From Haliscomenobacter sp. (GTDB taxonomy: Bacteria > Bacteroidota > Bacteroidia > Chitinophagales > Saprospiraceae), in contig NZ_JADKCX010000015.1 of assembly GCF_016718685.1 (NCBI RefSeq), positions 1 through 64,000 of the forward strand: DNA of 64,000 bases, in the 5' to 3' direction. Both the position numbers and the translations under genes were made by a program. Below, one piece after another: positions 26,768 to 37,778 of the stretch (its first letter is position 1; each line of letters starts with the position of its first letter). A model generated the notes under the pieces. It saw only the letters and a program-made list of their open reading frames with translations. It did not search any database and was not told where the DNA came from.

Positions 26768-26858
26768 AAAGAGCAGTAGTCACAACTAATTTTGGTTTAA
26801 TAAATCGAATAAGCATTTTCAATCGTTAAAACAAGATTAGTTGTGACTACTGCTCTTT
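26768..26858. repeat. Perfect 23-bp inverted repeat with 45-nt spacer
   Basis: AAAGAGCAGTAGTCACAACT.. (26768-26790) and its exact complement (26836-26858) flank a 45-nt AT-rich spacer, just after a receptor stop codon. It could be a large terminator hairpin or a miniature mobile element end pair. No T-run follows the right arm beyond TTT. Confidence 0.75.
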
Positions 26859-26879
26859 ATGTTCAAGTAGTGAGTTACT

Positions 26880-27140
26880 AACAACCCGGGTTGTTAAACA
26901 AAAGGCGGCCCCCCCTTCCCCCCCCCCAAAAAAAACGGGGGGGGTGGGGGGGGTTGCGCCGCCCGCCCGACCCGGGGGGTGGGGGTTTCCAAAACAAAAA
27001 CCAAAACCCGAATGCCCCCGCCAGACCCGAAAAAAAAAAAAAAAGGGCGGCCCGAGGAGAGGGGGGTTGGGGGGGGGCCCCAAATTTCCCCACCCCACCC
27101 TTTCCGGGGGGGGGGGGGGGCAGCCGGATTTTTCCCGTGC
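26880..27140. other. Homopolymer-dominated block, probably corrupted consensus
   Basis: The stretch is almost entirely runs of G, C and A of 4 to 17 bases, unlike anything else in the window. Its right end grades into recognisable receptor sequence (27122 onward). Segments such as TTGGGGGGGGGCCCCAAATTT can be lined up with ATTGGATGGGGCCACAACGTTT in the receptor at 23800-23815, as if bases had been replaced by runs. I read it as low-quality sequence and not as a gene, despite several open frames. Confidence 0.7.
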
Positions 27141-27342
27141 TTTTCCCGTGACCAATGTGCAGTTTACCAAGGTTTGGAAAAAGCTGGATCTTTATGCGGG
27201 CTGTGAAAACCTCTTCGATTTCCGCCAGATTCGTCCCATCATCAATTGGCAAAATCCTTTTGGTGATTATTTTGATACAGCTTTTGCCTGGGGACCTACG
27301 CGGGGAAGGGAGTTGTATGTGGGGGTGAGGATGAGATGGTAG
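27122..27342 (+). pseudogene. Duplicate C-terminal fragment of the receptor at 21842
   Basis: About 67 codons matching the last 67 of the first TonB receptor almost perfectly, with no gaps over about 200 bp (offset 3272 bp) and ending in RELYVGVRMRW. Upstream the match dissolves into the homopolymer block. It is either the tail of a second receptor gene whose body was lost or misassembled, or a partial duplication. Confidence 0.75.
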
Positions 27343-27400
27343 CCCACAAGATGTTATACACTTGTTAAATCCCTAATTTTTAACACTAAATCCTAATTTT

Positions 27401-27432
27401 TTTGTCTTACAAGTTTAAAGATGTTACCTTTG
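27401..27432 (+). promoter_or_regulatory. Promoter of the CzcA operon leader gene
   Basis: TTTG (27401-27404), 20 nt, then TACCTTTG (27425-27432) match the Bacteroidota -33/-7 elements. The start codon is 7 bp downstream, so the transcript would be nearly leaderless. It probably drives 27440 through the RND genes. Confidence 0.65.
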
Positions 27433-27439
27433 CACCCAA

Positions 27440-27862
27440 ATGATGAATAAACGTTTAGGCATATTATTACTACTCACTGCACTATTTTCCGTTCTATCGG
27501 TCAATAGTAGCAAGGCGTGTAATGATATTTCTGAATACCATGTTGGCTTAGTGAATGAGAAGAAGACTGAACAAGCCATGAATGGAGAAGACCTTGACAA
27601 TTGTACTCAAGTCTTTGATGATTGCACACTTGCCCATCCAGGCCAAGATTGCCCCCCCGATTCAGATGGTTGTGGGCATTGCCACTGTCCAGGCTGTGGC
27701 TCTATTTTTAACATGCTAGTGGTACATACCGCATTTTCTCCTTGCGTTTGTCATACTTTAATTCGTCAGTCAAATCTTGACCGACAGGCATTTTACTTTG
27801 CCAAGTATGTACCCGAGCGTCCTTACCTCCCCATCTGGCAACCGCCGCAAATAAGAGCATAA
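27440..27862 (+). CDS. Small exported His/Cys-rich protein, leader of the CzcA operon
   Basis: A 140-aa protein with signal peptide (cleavage near SSKA) and Cys/His clusters: CTQVFDDCTLAHPGQDC and GCGHCHCPGCG. The end LPIWQPPQIRA repeats the IWQPP tail of the protein at 24180. It lies 78 bp before the RND pump gene. Likely a periplasmic metal-binding protein of the same operon; role inferred from composition and position. A second ATG follows immediately at 27443. Confidence 0.72.
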   Translation: MMNKRLGILLLLTALFSVLSVNSSKACNDISEYHVGLVNEKKTEQAMNGEDLDNCTQVFDDCTLAHPGQDCPPDSDGCGHCHCPGCGSIFNMLVVHTAFSPCVCHTLIRQSNLDRQAFYFAKYVPERPYLPIWQPPQIRA

Positions 27863-27940
27863 TAACCTTTCTGTTGTACAATTGAGCCACTCGAACCCGG
27901 TTTTGAGTGGTTGATTTTTATGCTTTTATTTGAAATAATC

Positions 27941-30900
27941 ATGTTGGATAAAATCATTCTTTTTTCCATCAAGAATAAGTTCATCATTGGCTTATTCACG
28001 CTGGCCTTGGTGTTAGTGGGGATTTATTCCTTATCCCGACTGCCCATCGATGCCCTCCCTGACATCACCAATAATCAGGTACAAATCATCACTTCTTCGC
28101 CCACCTTGGCTGCACAAGAAGTGGAACAATTCATCACCTACCCCATCGAACAATCGGTTAAACCCATTCCCAAAGTATTGGAATTGCGTTCCATCAGTCG
28201 CTTTGGTTTGAGCGTAGTGACGGTTGTATTTGAAGAGGAAGTCGACATCTATTGGGCCCGTGCCCAGATATCCGAACGCCTCAAAGAAGCGGAGGACAAC
28301 ATTCCCGCCCGGTCTGGGAATGCCCGAAATGGCCCCGATCAGCACGGGTTTGGGGGAGATTTATCAGTACGTAGTTTTTCCTAAAAAAGGCTTTGAGCAC
28401 AAGTACGACGCCATGCAATTGCGTAGCATTCAGGACTGGATCATCAAACCCCAGCTGATCGGTACTAAAGGTGTGGCAGAGGTGAACACCCTGGGGGGTA
28501 TGCTCAAACAATACGAGATAGCCTTACAACCGGATAAGCTGCGCAGCATGAACACGACCATGGTGGAAATTTTTGATGCCCTGCGTCGGAACAATGAAAA
28601 TACGGGTGGAGCGTACATCGATAAAAAACCCAATGCCTACTTCATTCGGGGTGTAGGAATGATCAATTCGTTGGAAGACATCCAAAAAATTGTCATCAAA
28701 AACCAAAATGGCATTCCCATCCTGGTTCGCGATGTGGCCAGTGTACAGTATGGGAGTTCCGTGCGCTACGGGGCTACCACCAATGATGGCAAAGGGGAAG
28801 TGGTCAGTGGCATGGTGATGATGTTGAAAGGGGCAAATAGCGCCGAAGTGGTAGGTTTGGTCAAAGAAAAAATGGAACAAATCCGCAAATCGCTGCCCAA
28901 AGGTGTCGATGTGGAGCCGTTTCTGGATCGTACCAAACTAGTCGATAATGCCATAGGTACTGTTGAAAAAAACCTCCTCGAAGGGGCTTTAATCGTGGTA
29001 TTCATTTTGGTGCTCTTGATTGGTAATTTCCGCGCTGGCCTGGTAGTTGCCTCCGTGATTCCGCTGGCTTTGCTCTTTGCCGTCACCATGATGAATATTT
29101 TTGGGGTGAGCGGCAACCTGATGAGTCTGGGCGCTATCGACTTTGGATTGATTGTGGATGGAGCGGTGATCATTGTGGAAGCCATTGTCCATCGTTTGCA
29201 AATCGGCAACAAAGGGAAACTCAGCGCTGCTGAAATGGACAACGAAGTGTACCAGGCTTCTTCTAAAATCAGAAGCAGTGCTGCTTTTGGTGAAATCATC
29301 ATCCTGATTGTTTATCTCCCCATTTTGGCGCTCATTGGCATTGAAGGCAAGATGTTTAAACCCATGGCACAAACGGTTTCTTTTGCCATTTTGGGCGCAT
29401 TCATTTTGTCTTTGACCTATGTCCCCATGATGAGCGCCTTGTTTTTGAGTAAAAATACGGGGCACAAGCTCAATTTATCCGACCGCATCATTGCTTTTTG
29501 TTATCGGGTGTATCGCCCACTTTTGGAGGGCGCTCTAAAAATGAAAGTGTTGGTGGTGGGATTGGCTTTTGCATTCTTCATCATTTCATTGCTCATCTTC
29601 AGTCGCTTGGGTGGAGAGTTTATTCCCACTTTGGAAGAAGGCGACATTGCTACCCATATCATCATCCCTCCCGGCAGTTCCCTTTCTCAGGAAATCGAAG
29701 CAACCACTAAGGCGGAGCAAATGCTCAAGGCCAAATTTCCTGAAATAATTGAAATTGTTTCCAAAATTGGCAGTGCCGAAATTCCAACCGACCCGATGCC
29801 CATGGAGGCCGCCGATGCCATGGTGATCATGAAGGACAAATCAGAATGGACTTCAGCCAGTACCAAAGAGGAAATGATGGAAAAAATGGAAGAAACCCTG
29901 GACAACATTCCGGGGGTGACTACTGAATTTACCCAGCCTATCCAAATGCGTTTCAATGAATTGATGACTGGAGTGCGCAGTGATGTAGCCGTCAAAATCT
30001 TTGGAGAAGACATCGGTCTTTTGGCATCCCTGGCTGAACAAGCCCTGCCGATGATCCAAAGTGTAACTGGGGTAGAGGATGCTCGCGCCGAGGCTGTATC
30101 GGGCTTGCCCCAAATAACCGTCCGCTACAACAAAGACAAACTGGCGCTATACGGCTTAAATGTGGGTGACCTCAACCAGGTGGTGCGTACAGGATTCGCG
30201 GGTGAAAAAGCCGGAGTGGTTTACGAAGGTGAAAAACGCTACGACCTGGTGGTACGCCTGGACAAAAGCCAGCGACAAGACATCACTGACCTAAAAACCC
30301 TTTACGTATCACTGCCTTCGGGTAGCCAAATCCCACTGGAACAGGTGGCTGATATTGATTTTGAACCGGGCCCCATCCAGATCAGCCGCGAAGAGGGCAA
30401 AAGGCGCATCGTGATTGGCTTCAATGTACGCAACCGGGATGTAAAAAGCGTCGTCAACGATATTCAAGCCATTCTGGAGCAAAAAATGGATTTGCCTGCC
30501 GGGTACTATGTAACCTATGGGGGGCAGTTCGAAAACCTGGTCGAAGCCAATAAACGTCTCGCCGTGGCTGTACCCGGAGCTTTGGCACTCATTTTTGTAC
30601 TGCTGTACTTTACTTTTGGCAGCATTAAACAGTCTCTGCTCATTTTTACTGCGATCCCCTTATCGGCCATCGGAGGGGTATTTGCGCTTTGGCTACGGGG
30701 AATGCCCTTCAGTATTTCGGCTGGGGTTGGGTTCATCGCCTTGTTTGGGGTAGCGGTGTTGAATGGCATTGTGCTCATCGGTTATTTTAACCAACTCAAA
30801 TCCGAAGGAATGAGCGATGTGCTGGAACGGATTAGAGAAGGCACCAAAGTCCGCTTGCGGCCAGTCATCATGACCGCTGCGGTAGCCTCGCTGGGCTTTT

Positions 30901-32296
30901 TACCGATGGCGATGAGCAATGGCGCTGGCGCGGAGGTACAAAAGCCCCTGGCCACGGTGGTCATTGGAGGCTTGCTTACCGCGACATTACTCACCCTCAT
31001 TGTGCTGCCCATCCTGTACTATGTTTTTGAAGAAAAACTAAAAGGCAGGATAAAAAAAGTTGCTTCCGTTTCCGTTCTGCTTTTGTTGCTTTTTGGGCTT
31101 TCGAGTCCCTTGAATGCGCAAGTGTCAACCATCTCGCTGCCACAAGCCCTGGAAATGGCCTACCAAAACAACCAACTGCTGCAAGCCAATGCTTATGCGT
31201 TACAGTCGCAACAAGCGCTACAAGGGGCTGCGACAGCGTTTCCCAAAACCAACATTAGTGCTTTGTTGGGGCAGACGAACAGTTATCGTTTTGACGAAAA
31301 CATCTCCATTGTTCAGGACATCCCCAATCCTGCTCTGGTTAAAGCTCGGCGAAGTTTGGCCTTACAAAAAGTAGGTATCAGCCAAAGCCAACTGAACATC
31401 AGCAAACAGGAGTTGAGCTATCAAATTCGGCAAACCTGGTATCAAGTGCTGTATTTTCAAGCGCTGAAAAAGGTACTGCTGCAAGAAGATAGCTTACTGC
31501 GAGAGTTTGTACGCAGCGCATCGCTGAAATTGAAAACAGGCGAAAGCAATCTATTGGAAAAAACCACAGCGGAGACCAAACAACAACAATTGCTGCAAAG
31601 CATTCAACAAACTGAGGTTTTGCTCGCTACCGAAAAGCTTCGCTTGCAGCAGTGGCTGAATACCACCACGGATTTTGCACCTGCGGAAACAAACTACACT
31701 GCGCTTACTTTCAACGAGGCAGTGGACACCAGTTTGTTGAGCCGCAATCCAATGTTGCTGTTTGCCCAACAACAAATTGCAGTACTGGAGGCCGAAAAAA
31801 AGTGACCAAAACCGAGGCACTACCCGATTTCACACTAGGCTACTTCATTCAATCCCTGGGGGGTCCGCAGGAAAGAGATGGCCAAGTAGTAAATTACAAT
31901 GGAGTTCCCAGGTTTCAAGGCATACAATTGGGCATCAGTTTGCCGCTGTTTGGAGGAAAAGTATACAAGGCTAGAAATGAAGCGGCCAACTGGCAAGTAC
32001 AGGCACAACAGAAAAATCGCGAGTACCTGCAAGCCCAATTGCACAGTCAACTCCGTGGGTATGCCGGGCAGTATACCTTTTGGCAAAGCAACATCGCGTA
32101 TTACCGCAATTCCGCTCTACCCAATGCCCGATCCATCGTCAGCAATGCCACCCGTGGCTATCAAAGTGGTGACATTGGTTATGTCGAATATGCCCAAGCT
32201 TTACAAACGAACCTGGACATTCAAAAAGCTTACCTGGAGGCCATCAACAATGCCAACCAGGCCGTGATTTCCATCCAATACCTCATCAACCAATAA
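27941..32296 (+). CDS. czcA: CzcA-type heavy-metal RND pump fused to TolC-like outer-membrane factor (two frame changes)
   Basis: Taken together the frames give about 1450 aa. Residues 1 to about 1035 are an HME-RND pump with TM4 motif DFGLIVDGAVIIVE, the CzcA (Zn/Co/Cd) signature with two Asp and a Glu for proton relay. Without a stop, the frame continues into a signal-like helix ending LNAQ and a TolC-like domain (about 31100-32296). Such CusA/CzcA-TolC fusions are known in Bacteroidota. Frame breaks: near 28305 (one extra base in CCCGCCC would turn NIPPGLGMP into the shifted form) and at 31797-31804 (GAAAAAAAGTGA). The first looks like an indel; the second coincides with a slippery A_AAA_AAG. 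Confidence 0.85.
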
Positions 32297-32307
32297 ATTT
32301 TAAAGCA

Positions 32308-33558
32308 ATGAACAAACAACTCAAAATATACGGCGGCTTGGCTTTGGCCGCAATCCTTGCGCTATCCTTGTATTTTGCCTTTCGCCCTGCTGCTGTACAT
32401 GCCGAAGGGGATGGGCACAACCATGAAGCAACGGAAGCGCACGATGAGGAAGGACATGCCGAGAACCCAATGGTCAAAGAAGTCCACCTCAATCAAGCTC
32501 AGTACCAGGCCGCAGGTGTTGTATTGGGCGGTTTTGAACAAAAGAACCTCAGTGATGTGATCAACGCCAATGGGTACACCAAACTGCCGCCCCAAAACCA
32601 GGCCCAGGTTAGTGTACCCTTGCCTGGTAACATCAAAACCATTAAAGTTATTGAAGGGCAATACGTCAAGGCGGGGCAGGTTTTGGCCACCATGCAAAGT
32701 ATGGCGTACAACAATATGCGCCTGGAGCGGGCAAAACTGCTGGAGCAGTTGAGTGCTGCACAAACCAACCTGGAATACTTAAAGTTAGAATTCACCCGCC
32801 AGAAAGAATTGAGCGAAGAGAATGTAAACGCCAAAAAAGTATTCCAAAAAGCCAGTGCTGAGCTGAATGCGGAGGAGGGCAAAATCAAAGCTTTGCAGTC
32901 CCAGGTCACCATTTTAAGCCAAAACATCCAAATCGGCGGCAACGCCAATTCACCCCTGATCAACATCACTGCCCCCATCAGCGGCCACATCACGGAAGTA
33001 AACGTGACCATCGGTGCAGCGGTTGATGTGGCTAAAGCGTTGTTCAGCATCGTAGACAATTCCAAAATGCACGTCGACTTGCTGGTGTATGAAAAAGATT
33101 TGTTCAAGGTAAAACCCGGCCAAACAGTGCGTTTTGTGTTGACCAATCAAGACAATCAGGAAATCAAAGGAAAGATTTTCAGCGTGGGCAAATCCTTCGA
33201 AAGTGAGACCAAATCCGTAGCCGTTCACGCCGACATCGTCAATGAAAAACAAATGCTCATCCCCGGCATGTATGTCAATGCCCTGATTGATGTAGGCAGC
33301 AACGCGGTAGAAGCGCTACCCATCGATGCGATCATCAAAGCGGATGGACGGGAGTTTATTTTTGTTTTGGAGGAAAAAGACAAAGACGAATACCATTTTC
33401 AGCGGATTGAGGTAAAGTCCAGTACTACTCAATTGGGTTATGCACAGGTAAGCATTTTACAAGCCCTGGAGACCAAGCAAAACATAGTGACCAAAGGGGC
33501 TTATTACCTCCAATCGCATCTGACCAAATCCGAAGGTGGCGGTGGGCATGATCATTGA
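32308..33558 (+). CDS. HME-RND periplasmic adaptor (CzcB/CusB-like)
   Basis: A 416-aa membrane-fusion protein. An N-terminal anchor helix (AILALSLYFAF) is followed by a His-rich stretch (DGHNHEATEAHDEEGH) likely to bind metal, then a barrel-sandwich lipoyl-like half (VIEGQYVKAGQVLATM), a coiled-coil hairpin (about 135-200) and beta-barrel domains. The tail GGGGHDH adds further His. It begins 11 bp after the TolC stop and would join the CzcA-TolC fusion as a tripartite efflux complex. Confidence 0.9.
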   Translation: MNKQLKIYGGLALAAILALSLYFAFRPAAVHAEGDGHNHEATEAHDEEGHAENPMVKEVHLNQAQYQAAGVVLGGFEQKNLSDVINANGYTKLPPQNQAQVSVPLPGNIKTIKVIEGQYVKAGQVLATMQSMAYNNMRLERAKLLEQLSAAQTNLEYLKLEFTRQKELSEENVNAKKVFQKASAELNAEEGKIKALQSQVTILSQNIQIGGNANSPLINITAPISGHITEVNVTIGAAVDVAKALFSIVDNSKMHVDLLVYEKDLFKVKPGQTVRFVLTNQDNQEIKGKIFSVGKSFESETKSVAVHADIVNEKQMLIPGMYVNALIDVGSNAVEALPIDAIIKADGREFIFVLEEKDKDEYHFQRIEVKSSTTQLGYAQVSILQALETKQNIVTKGAYYLQSHLTKSEGGGGHDH

Positions 33559-33626
33559 TTATAAAGAATAGTTGATTTACGCACCTTCATTATTTGATGG
33601 AGGTGCCAAAATAAAACCATAAACCA

Positions 33627-35638
33627 ATGCAACATCAACATATTTACGACAAAGATGGCAAACAACTTTGCTGTACGCTGGAAGAAAAAATCAACCAAAA
33701 GGCGGAAGTACACCATGATCACGGTCATGATGATGACCACGATCACGAGCAAGTTTCCGCTAAAGGAGAAAGCAACTTCCAGCTATTCCTCCCTGCTCTA
33801 ATTTCCTTCGTCCTACTCATGTTTGCCATTGCCTTTGACTCAGCTTGGCTACCCAAACCAGGCTTCTTTACCCCTACAGTACGCTTGATTTGGTACATCC
33901 TGGCCTACTTACCTGTGGGACTTCCCGTGTTGAAGGATGCACTACAAGCAATGGGTAAAGCCGAATTTTTCACCGAATTCCTGCTGATGAGCATCGCCAC
34001 CCTTGGCGCATTTGCCATTGGCGAATACCCAGAGGGGGTGGCGGTCATGCTGTTTTATGCAGTGGGTGAAATCTTCCAAACCCTGGCCGTCCGGCGGGCA
34101 AAAAGCAACATCAAAGCCCTGCTCGACCAACGCCCCGATCAAGTGAACATCCTGGAAAATGGGCAACCCAAAACCATGAAGGCCGAAAATGTGGAGATCG
34201 GAGCGATCATCCAACTCAAACCCGGCGAAAAACTTGCTTTGGATGGCGAATTATTGTCTGAAACGGCATCTTTCAATACGGCAGCCTTAACGGGCGAAAG
34301 CAAACCCGACACCAAAGCAAAAGGAAACATGGTCTTGGCGGGGATGATCAACCTCAACACCGTATCGCAGGTAAAAGTCACAGTGGCTTATACCGACAGC
34401 AAACTGTCCAAAATCCTGGATTTGGTACAAAATGCGACTGCACAAAAAGCGCCAACGGAGTTGTTTATCCGCAAGTTTGCCAAGTATTATACCCCTGCGG
34501 TGGTCTTGCTGGCCGTCTTGATTTGTGTAGTACCCTACTTTATTGTAGCAGATTATACCTTTCGAGACTGGCTTTACCGGGCGCTGATCTTTTTGGTTAT
34601 TTCTTGTCCTTGTGCTTTTTGGTCATTTCAATCCCACTGGGTTATTTTGGAGGAATCGGAGCAGCTTCCCGCAATGGGATTTTGTTCAAAGGCAGCAATT
34701 TTTTAGACATCATGGCCTCGGTCAAAAACGTGGTGATGGACAAAACGGGGACACTAACCGAAGGGGTATTCAAAGTGCAGGAAGTCAAGCTCCAACCCGG
34801 ATTTGATCAAGCTGAAACACTAAGCTGGGTCAATGCCTTGGAAAGCAAAAGTACCCACCCAGTCGCAACGGCCATCAGTGAATACGTAGGTGCAGTGGAT
34901 CATACCTTGGCATTCAGCGAAACCGAAGAAATTGCCGGGCATGGTCTACGGGCGCTGTTGAACGGTAAAGAGGTTTTGGTTGGCAATTTTAAACTCATGG
35001 ACAAATATGGCATCACTTATGATCTTGATCCCGAACAGGTCGTCTATACCGTCATTGCCATTGCCACGGACAAGCAATTTGTAGGCTACCTTACCATCGC
35101 GGATCAAATCAAGGAAGATGCTCAGGCAGCAGTTGATCAACTGCATCAGATGGGTATAAAACTCACCATGCTGAGTGGAGATAAAACGTCGGTGGTCAAA
35201 TTTGTGGCAGAAAAATTGGGAATTGACCATGCCTTTGGCGATCTATTACCCGAAGACAAAGTGAACAAAGTCAAGGAAATCAAAGCTAGGAATGAAAGCG
35301 TGGCTTTTGTAGGTGATGGCGTTAATGATGCTCCGGTAGTAGCCCTCAGTGACGCCGGAATCGCGATGGGCGGCTTGGGCAGCGATGCGACGATTGAAAC
35401 CGCCGACATCGTGATTCAGGACGACAAGCCTTCCAAAATTCCGATGGCCATTAGGATCGGGAAAACCACTCGGCAAATCGTTTGGCAAAACATCACCCTG
35501 GCTTTTGTGGTCAAAGCTATCGTATTGGTACTCGGTGCTGGAGGGCTGGCTACCATGTGGGAAGCGGTGTTTGCCGATGTAGGGGTGGCACTTCTGGCTA
35601 TTTTGAATGCAGTGCGGATACAAAGGATGAAGTTTTGA
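33627..35638 (+). CDS. P1B-type ATPase, ZntA/CadA-like, with a frame change at the CPC motif
   Basis: About 670 aa when joined. The short N-terminus is His-rich (HHDHGHDDDHDHE) in place of an HMA domain. TGES (actuator), SCPCA (transmembrane metal motif), DKTGTLTEG (phosphorylation), STHPVA (HP locus) and GDGVNDAP (hinge) are all present. The frame breaks at 34614-34620: GCTTTTTGG where CPCALVIS needs GCTTTGG, so two extra T or one missing base. P1B-2 ATPases export Zn/Cd/Pb from the cytosol, which fits the CzcA pump next door. Whether the break is real or a consensus error is open. Confidence 0.87.
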
Positions 35639-35651
35639 AAAGTTGTTGAAA

Positions 35652-35697
35652 TTTAGGCAGGAGTGTTTTGAGTGTGCTGCAAGAACTCCAGCCTAAA
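35652..35697 (+). terminator. Hairpin after the P-type ATPase gene
   Basis: TTTAGGCAGGAGT (35652-35664) pairs with ACTCCAGCCTAAA (35685-35697) with one mismatch. It sits 14 bp after the ATPase stop. No long T-run follows (CTTTCATCTTCATTTT), so strength is uncertain. Confidence 0.55.
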
Positions 35698-35820
35698 CTT
35701 TCATCTTCATTTTAAACAGCTTTAGCCCTAAATTCGTACCCTTAATCCAGAATTTTTGGACTTAACAATTCATCCAACTTCTTCAAAAAAAATTCAAAAT
35801 TGTGTCCATAAACTTGCAGG

Positions 35821-36495
35821 ATGAAACTGCTTATCATCGAAGACGAACCAGCACTGTCCAAAAGTATTGCTGCCTACCTCGCGGGCGAAAGCTACCTGTG
35901 CGAATTTGCTGATACTTTTGCTAAAGCACTGGAAAAAATCGCGTTGTATAGTTACGATTGCATTCTACTCGATCTAATGCTTCCAGGCGGTAGCGGGCTC
36001 AAAATTTTAGAAGAGCTCAAACGTCAAAACAAAGCGGATGGAGTAATCATCATATCTGCCAAAAATGCGCTGGAAGATAAAATCCAGGGTCTACAAATTG
36101 GCGCTGATGACTACCTGGCCAAACCTTTCCATTTATCCGAATTGACTGCCCGTATTCATGCCGTAATCCGCCGTAAGCAATTTGGCCACTCCAACCTCAT
36201 CAAACAAAACGAATTGGAAATTGACCTTTTGGCTAAATCTGTACAGGTAAAGGAAATGCCTGTGCTGCTTACCAAAAAAGAATTGGATTTATTGCTTTAT
36301 TTTATTGGAAACAAAAATAGGGTCATCTCCAAAGCCGCGCTTGCTGAACATCTTTCGGGCGATCTCGCAGATATGTTGGATAGCCATGATTTTGTATATG
36401 CTCACATCAAAAATCTAAAGAAAAAGTTACACGAAGCCGGTTGTGATTCCTACCTGAAAACGATTTATGGAGTTGGCTACAAATGGGAGCTATGA
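35821..36495 (+). CDS. OmpR-family response regulator
   Basis: A 224-aa protein: receiver domain with acidic pair at IIEDEP, phospho-Asp in ILLDLMLPG, Lys in LAKPF; C-terminal winged helix of OmpR/PhoB type (about 130-224). It overlaps the sensor kinase gene (ATGA at 36492). Given its site between metal efflux genes it is probably the regulator of this island, similar in role to CusR/CzcR. Confidence 0.9.
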   Translation: MKLLIIEDEPALSKSIAAYLAGESYLCEFADTFAKALEKIALYSYDCILLDLMLPGGSGLKILEELKRQNKADGVIIISAKNALEDKIQGLQIGADDYLAKPFHLSELTARIHAVIRRKQFGHSNLIKQNELEIDLLAKSVQVKEMPVLLTKKELDLLLYFIGNKNRVISKAALAEHLSGDLADMLDSHDFVYAHIKNLKKKLHEAGCDSYLKTIYGVGYKWEL

Positions 36496-37778
36496 AGCAG
36501 TTGCTCAATAAACCTCTGCGGGCTTTTGCTGGCTACGCATTTTTGATTTTGTTATGCAGCATTCCTGCGTATTACTACTTTATGGATTACATCTGGATTT
36601 CGGAATTAAATGAGCACAATAGAATCATCGCTGAAAAAACCAAGTATAACCTCAACGCGATTGCCAATCAGGATTCTACTCTTGCTCAGACGATAGGACT
36701 CTGGAACAAATTACAGCCCAATACTGATCTCCAACCCACTCCGACCATTCAACCCGACAGCATTTACAACCTTTATAAACAAAAGCCCCATGCGCCCAAT
36801 CAAGACATTGATCGCTTTCAAGGTTTGGTGACGTATTTCAGTATTCAAGGTCAACCCTTCAGGTTCAGAGTGGAAACCAACGTTGAAGAATCGTACGAAA
36901 CCATTTTGACAATCACCGGAGTTACCCTGGTGTTTTTTATTTTTTTGGTGCTTGGGTTTATTTTAATCAACAAAAGAATTTCTGCACGATTGTGGCAACC
37001 ATTTTATGCTACCCTCCAAAAACTTCGCGCATTCAGCCTGGATAAGCAGCAAAGCATCACTTTCGACCCGGCCAATATTGCTGAATTCGAAGAGTTAAAC
37101 CAGGCTTTAAGCAGCTTGATTGAATCGAATTTAGGCGTGTACAAACAACAAAAGGAGTTTACCGAAAATGCTTCGCATGAGTTACAAACCCCCATCGCAA
37201 TTGTACAATCCAAACTGGACTTGTTGCTGCAAAATCAAAACCTTACCCAGGAGCAGTCCAGCTACATCGATGAAGCCAACCAAGCTTTGGCCAGAGTATC
37301 GCGCATCAACAAAAACCTATTGCTATTGTCTAAGCTGGAAAATGTACAATATGCCCGCCAAGAAAGCATAAACCTGAGCGAACTGCTCTCCGATACAGTT
37401 TTGTTGTTTGCAGATTACGCGGAGGGAAAAAATATTGCCATCAACACGATACTTGAACCCGGTGTATCTGCGACTGGCAATAAAGTGCTGGTAGAAATTT
37501 TGTTGACCAACTTGATTCTCAACGCCATCAAACACAACGTTGATCATGGCAGCATCCAAATAAAGCTCTCTCCTGATCGACTAGTCATTGCTAACTCAGG
37601 CACTACTACCCTGCTTTTTGACCAATTGTTTAGGCGTTTTGGACGTGCATCTACGCACACACCAAGCACTGGACTAGGACTGGCCATTGTAAAAGAAATT
37701 GCCACCAAGCACAATTGGACAATCTGCTACGAATTTCAAGGCAATTGGCACTATTTCTCCCTTATTTTAACACCATAA
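36492..37778 (+). CDS. Sensor histidine kinase
   Basis: About 428 aa. Two membrane helices (about residues 12-30 and 140-160) bracket a periplasmic sensor domain. The dimerisation box is ENASHELQTPIA with the phospho-His, the N box is NLILNAIKHN, and the ATP lid region shows GLGLAIV. Start at 36492 gives the common ATGA overlap with the regulator; ATG 36483 is possible. Cognate partner of the response regulator, likely a metal sensor by context. Its 3' end overlaps a convergent gene by 17 bp. Confidence 0.9.
   Translation: MKQLLNKPLRAFAGYAFLILLCSIPAYYYFMDYIWISELNEHNRIIAEKTKYNLNAIANQDSTLAQTIGLWNKLQPNTDLQPTPTIQPDSIYNLYKQKPHAPNQDIDRFQGLVTYFSIQGQPFRFRVETNVEESYETILTITGVTLVFFIFLVLGFILINKRISARLWQPFYATLQKLRAFSLDKQQSITFDPANIAEFEELNQALSSLIESNLGVYKQQKEFTENASHELQTPIAIVQSKLDLLLQNQNLTQEQSSYIDEANQALARVSRINKNLLLLSKLENVQYARQESINLSELLSDTVLLFADYAEGKNIAINTILEPGVSATGNKVLVEILLTNLILNAIKHNVDHGSIQIKLSPDRLVIANSGTTTLLFDQLFRRFGRASTHTPSTGLGLAIVKEIATKHNWTICYEFQGNWHYFSLILTP

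Noticed and set aside
26768..26858. Insertion-sequence ends
   Set aside because: Inverted repeat encloses only 45 nt with no transposase and no target duplication seen; kept as hairpin or miniature element only.
26847..27252. Several Pro/Gly-rich open frames in the homopolymer block
   Set aside because: Open only because runs of G and C lack stops; the sequence itself looks corrupted.
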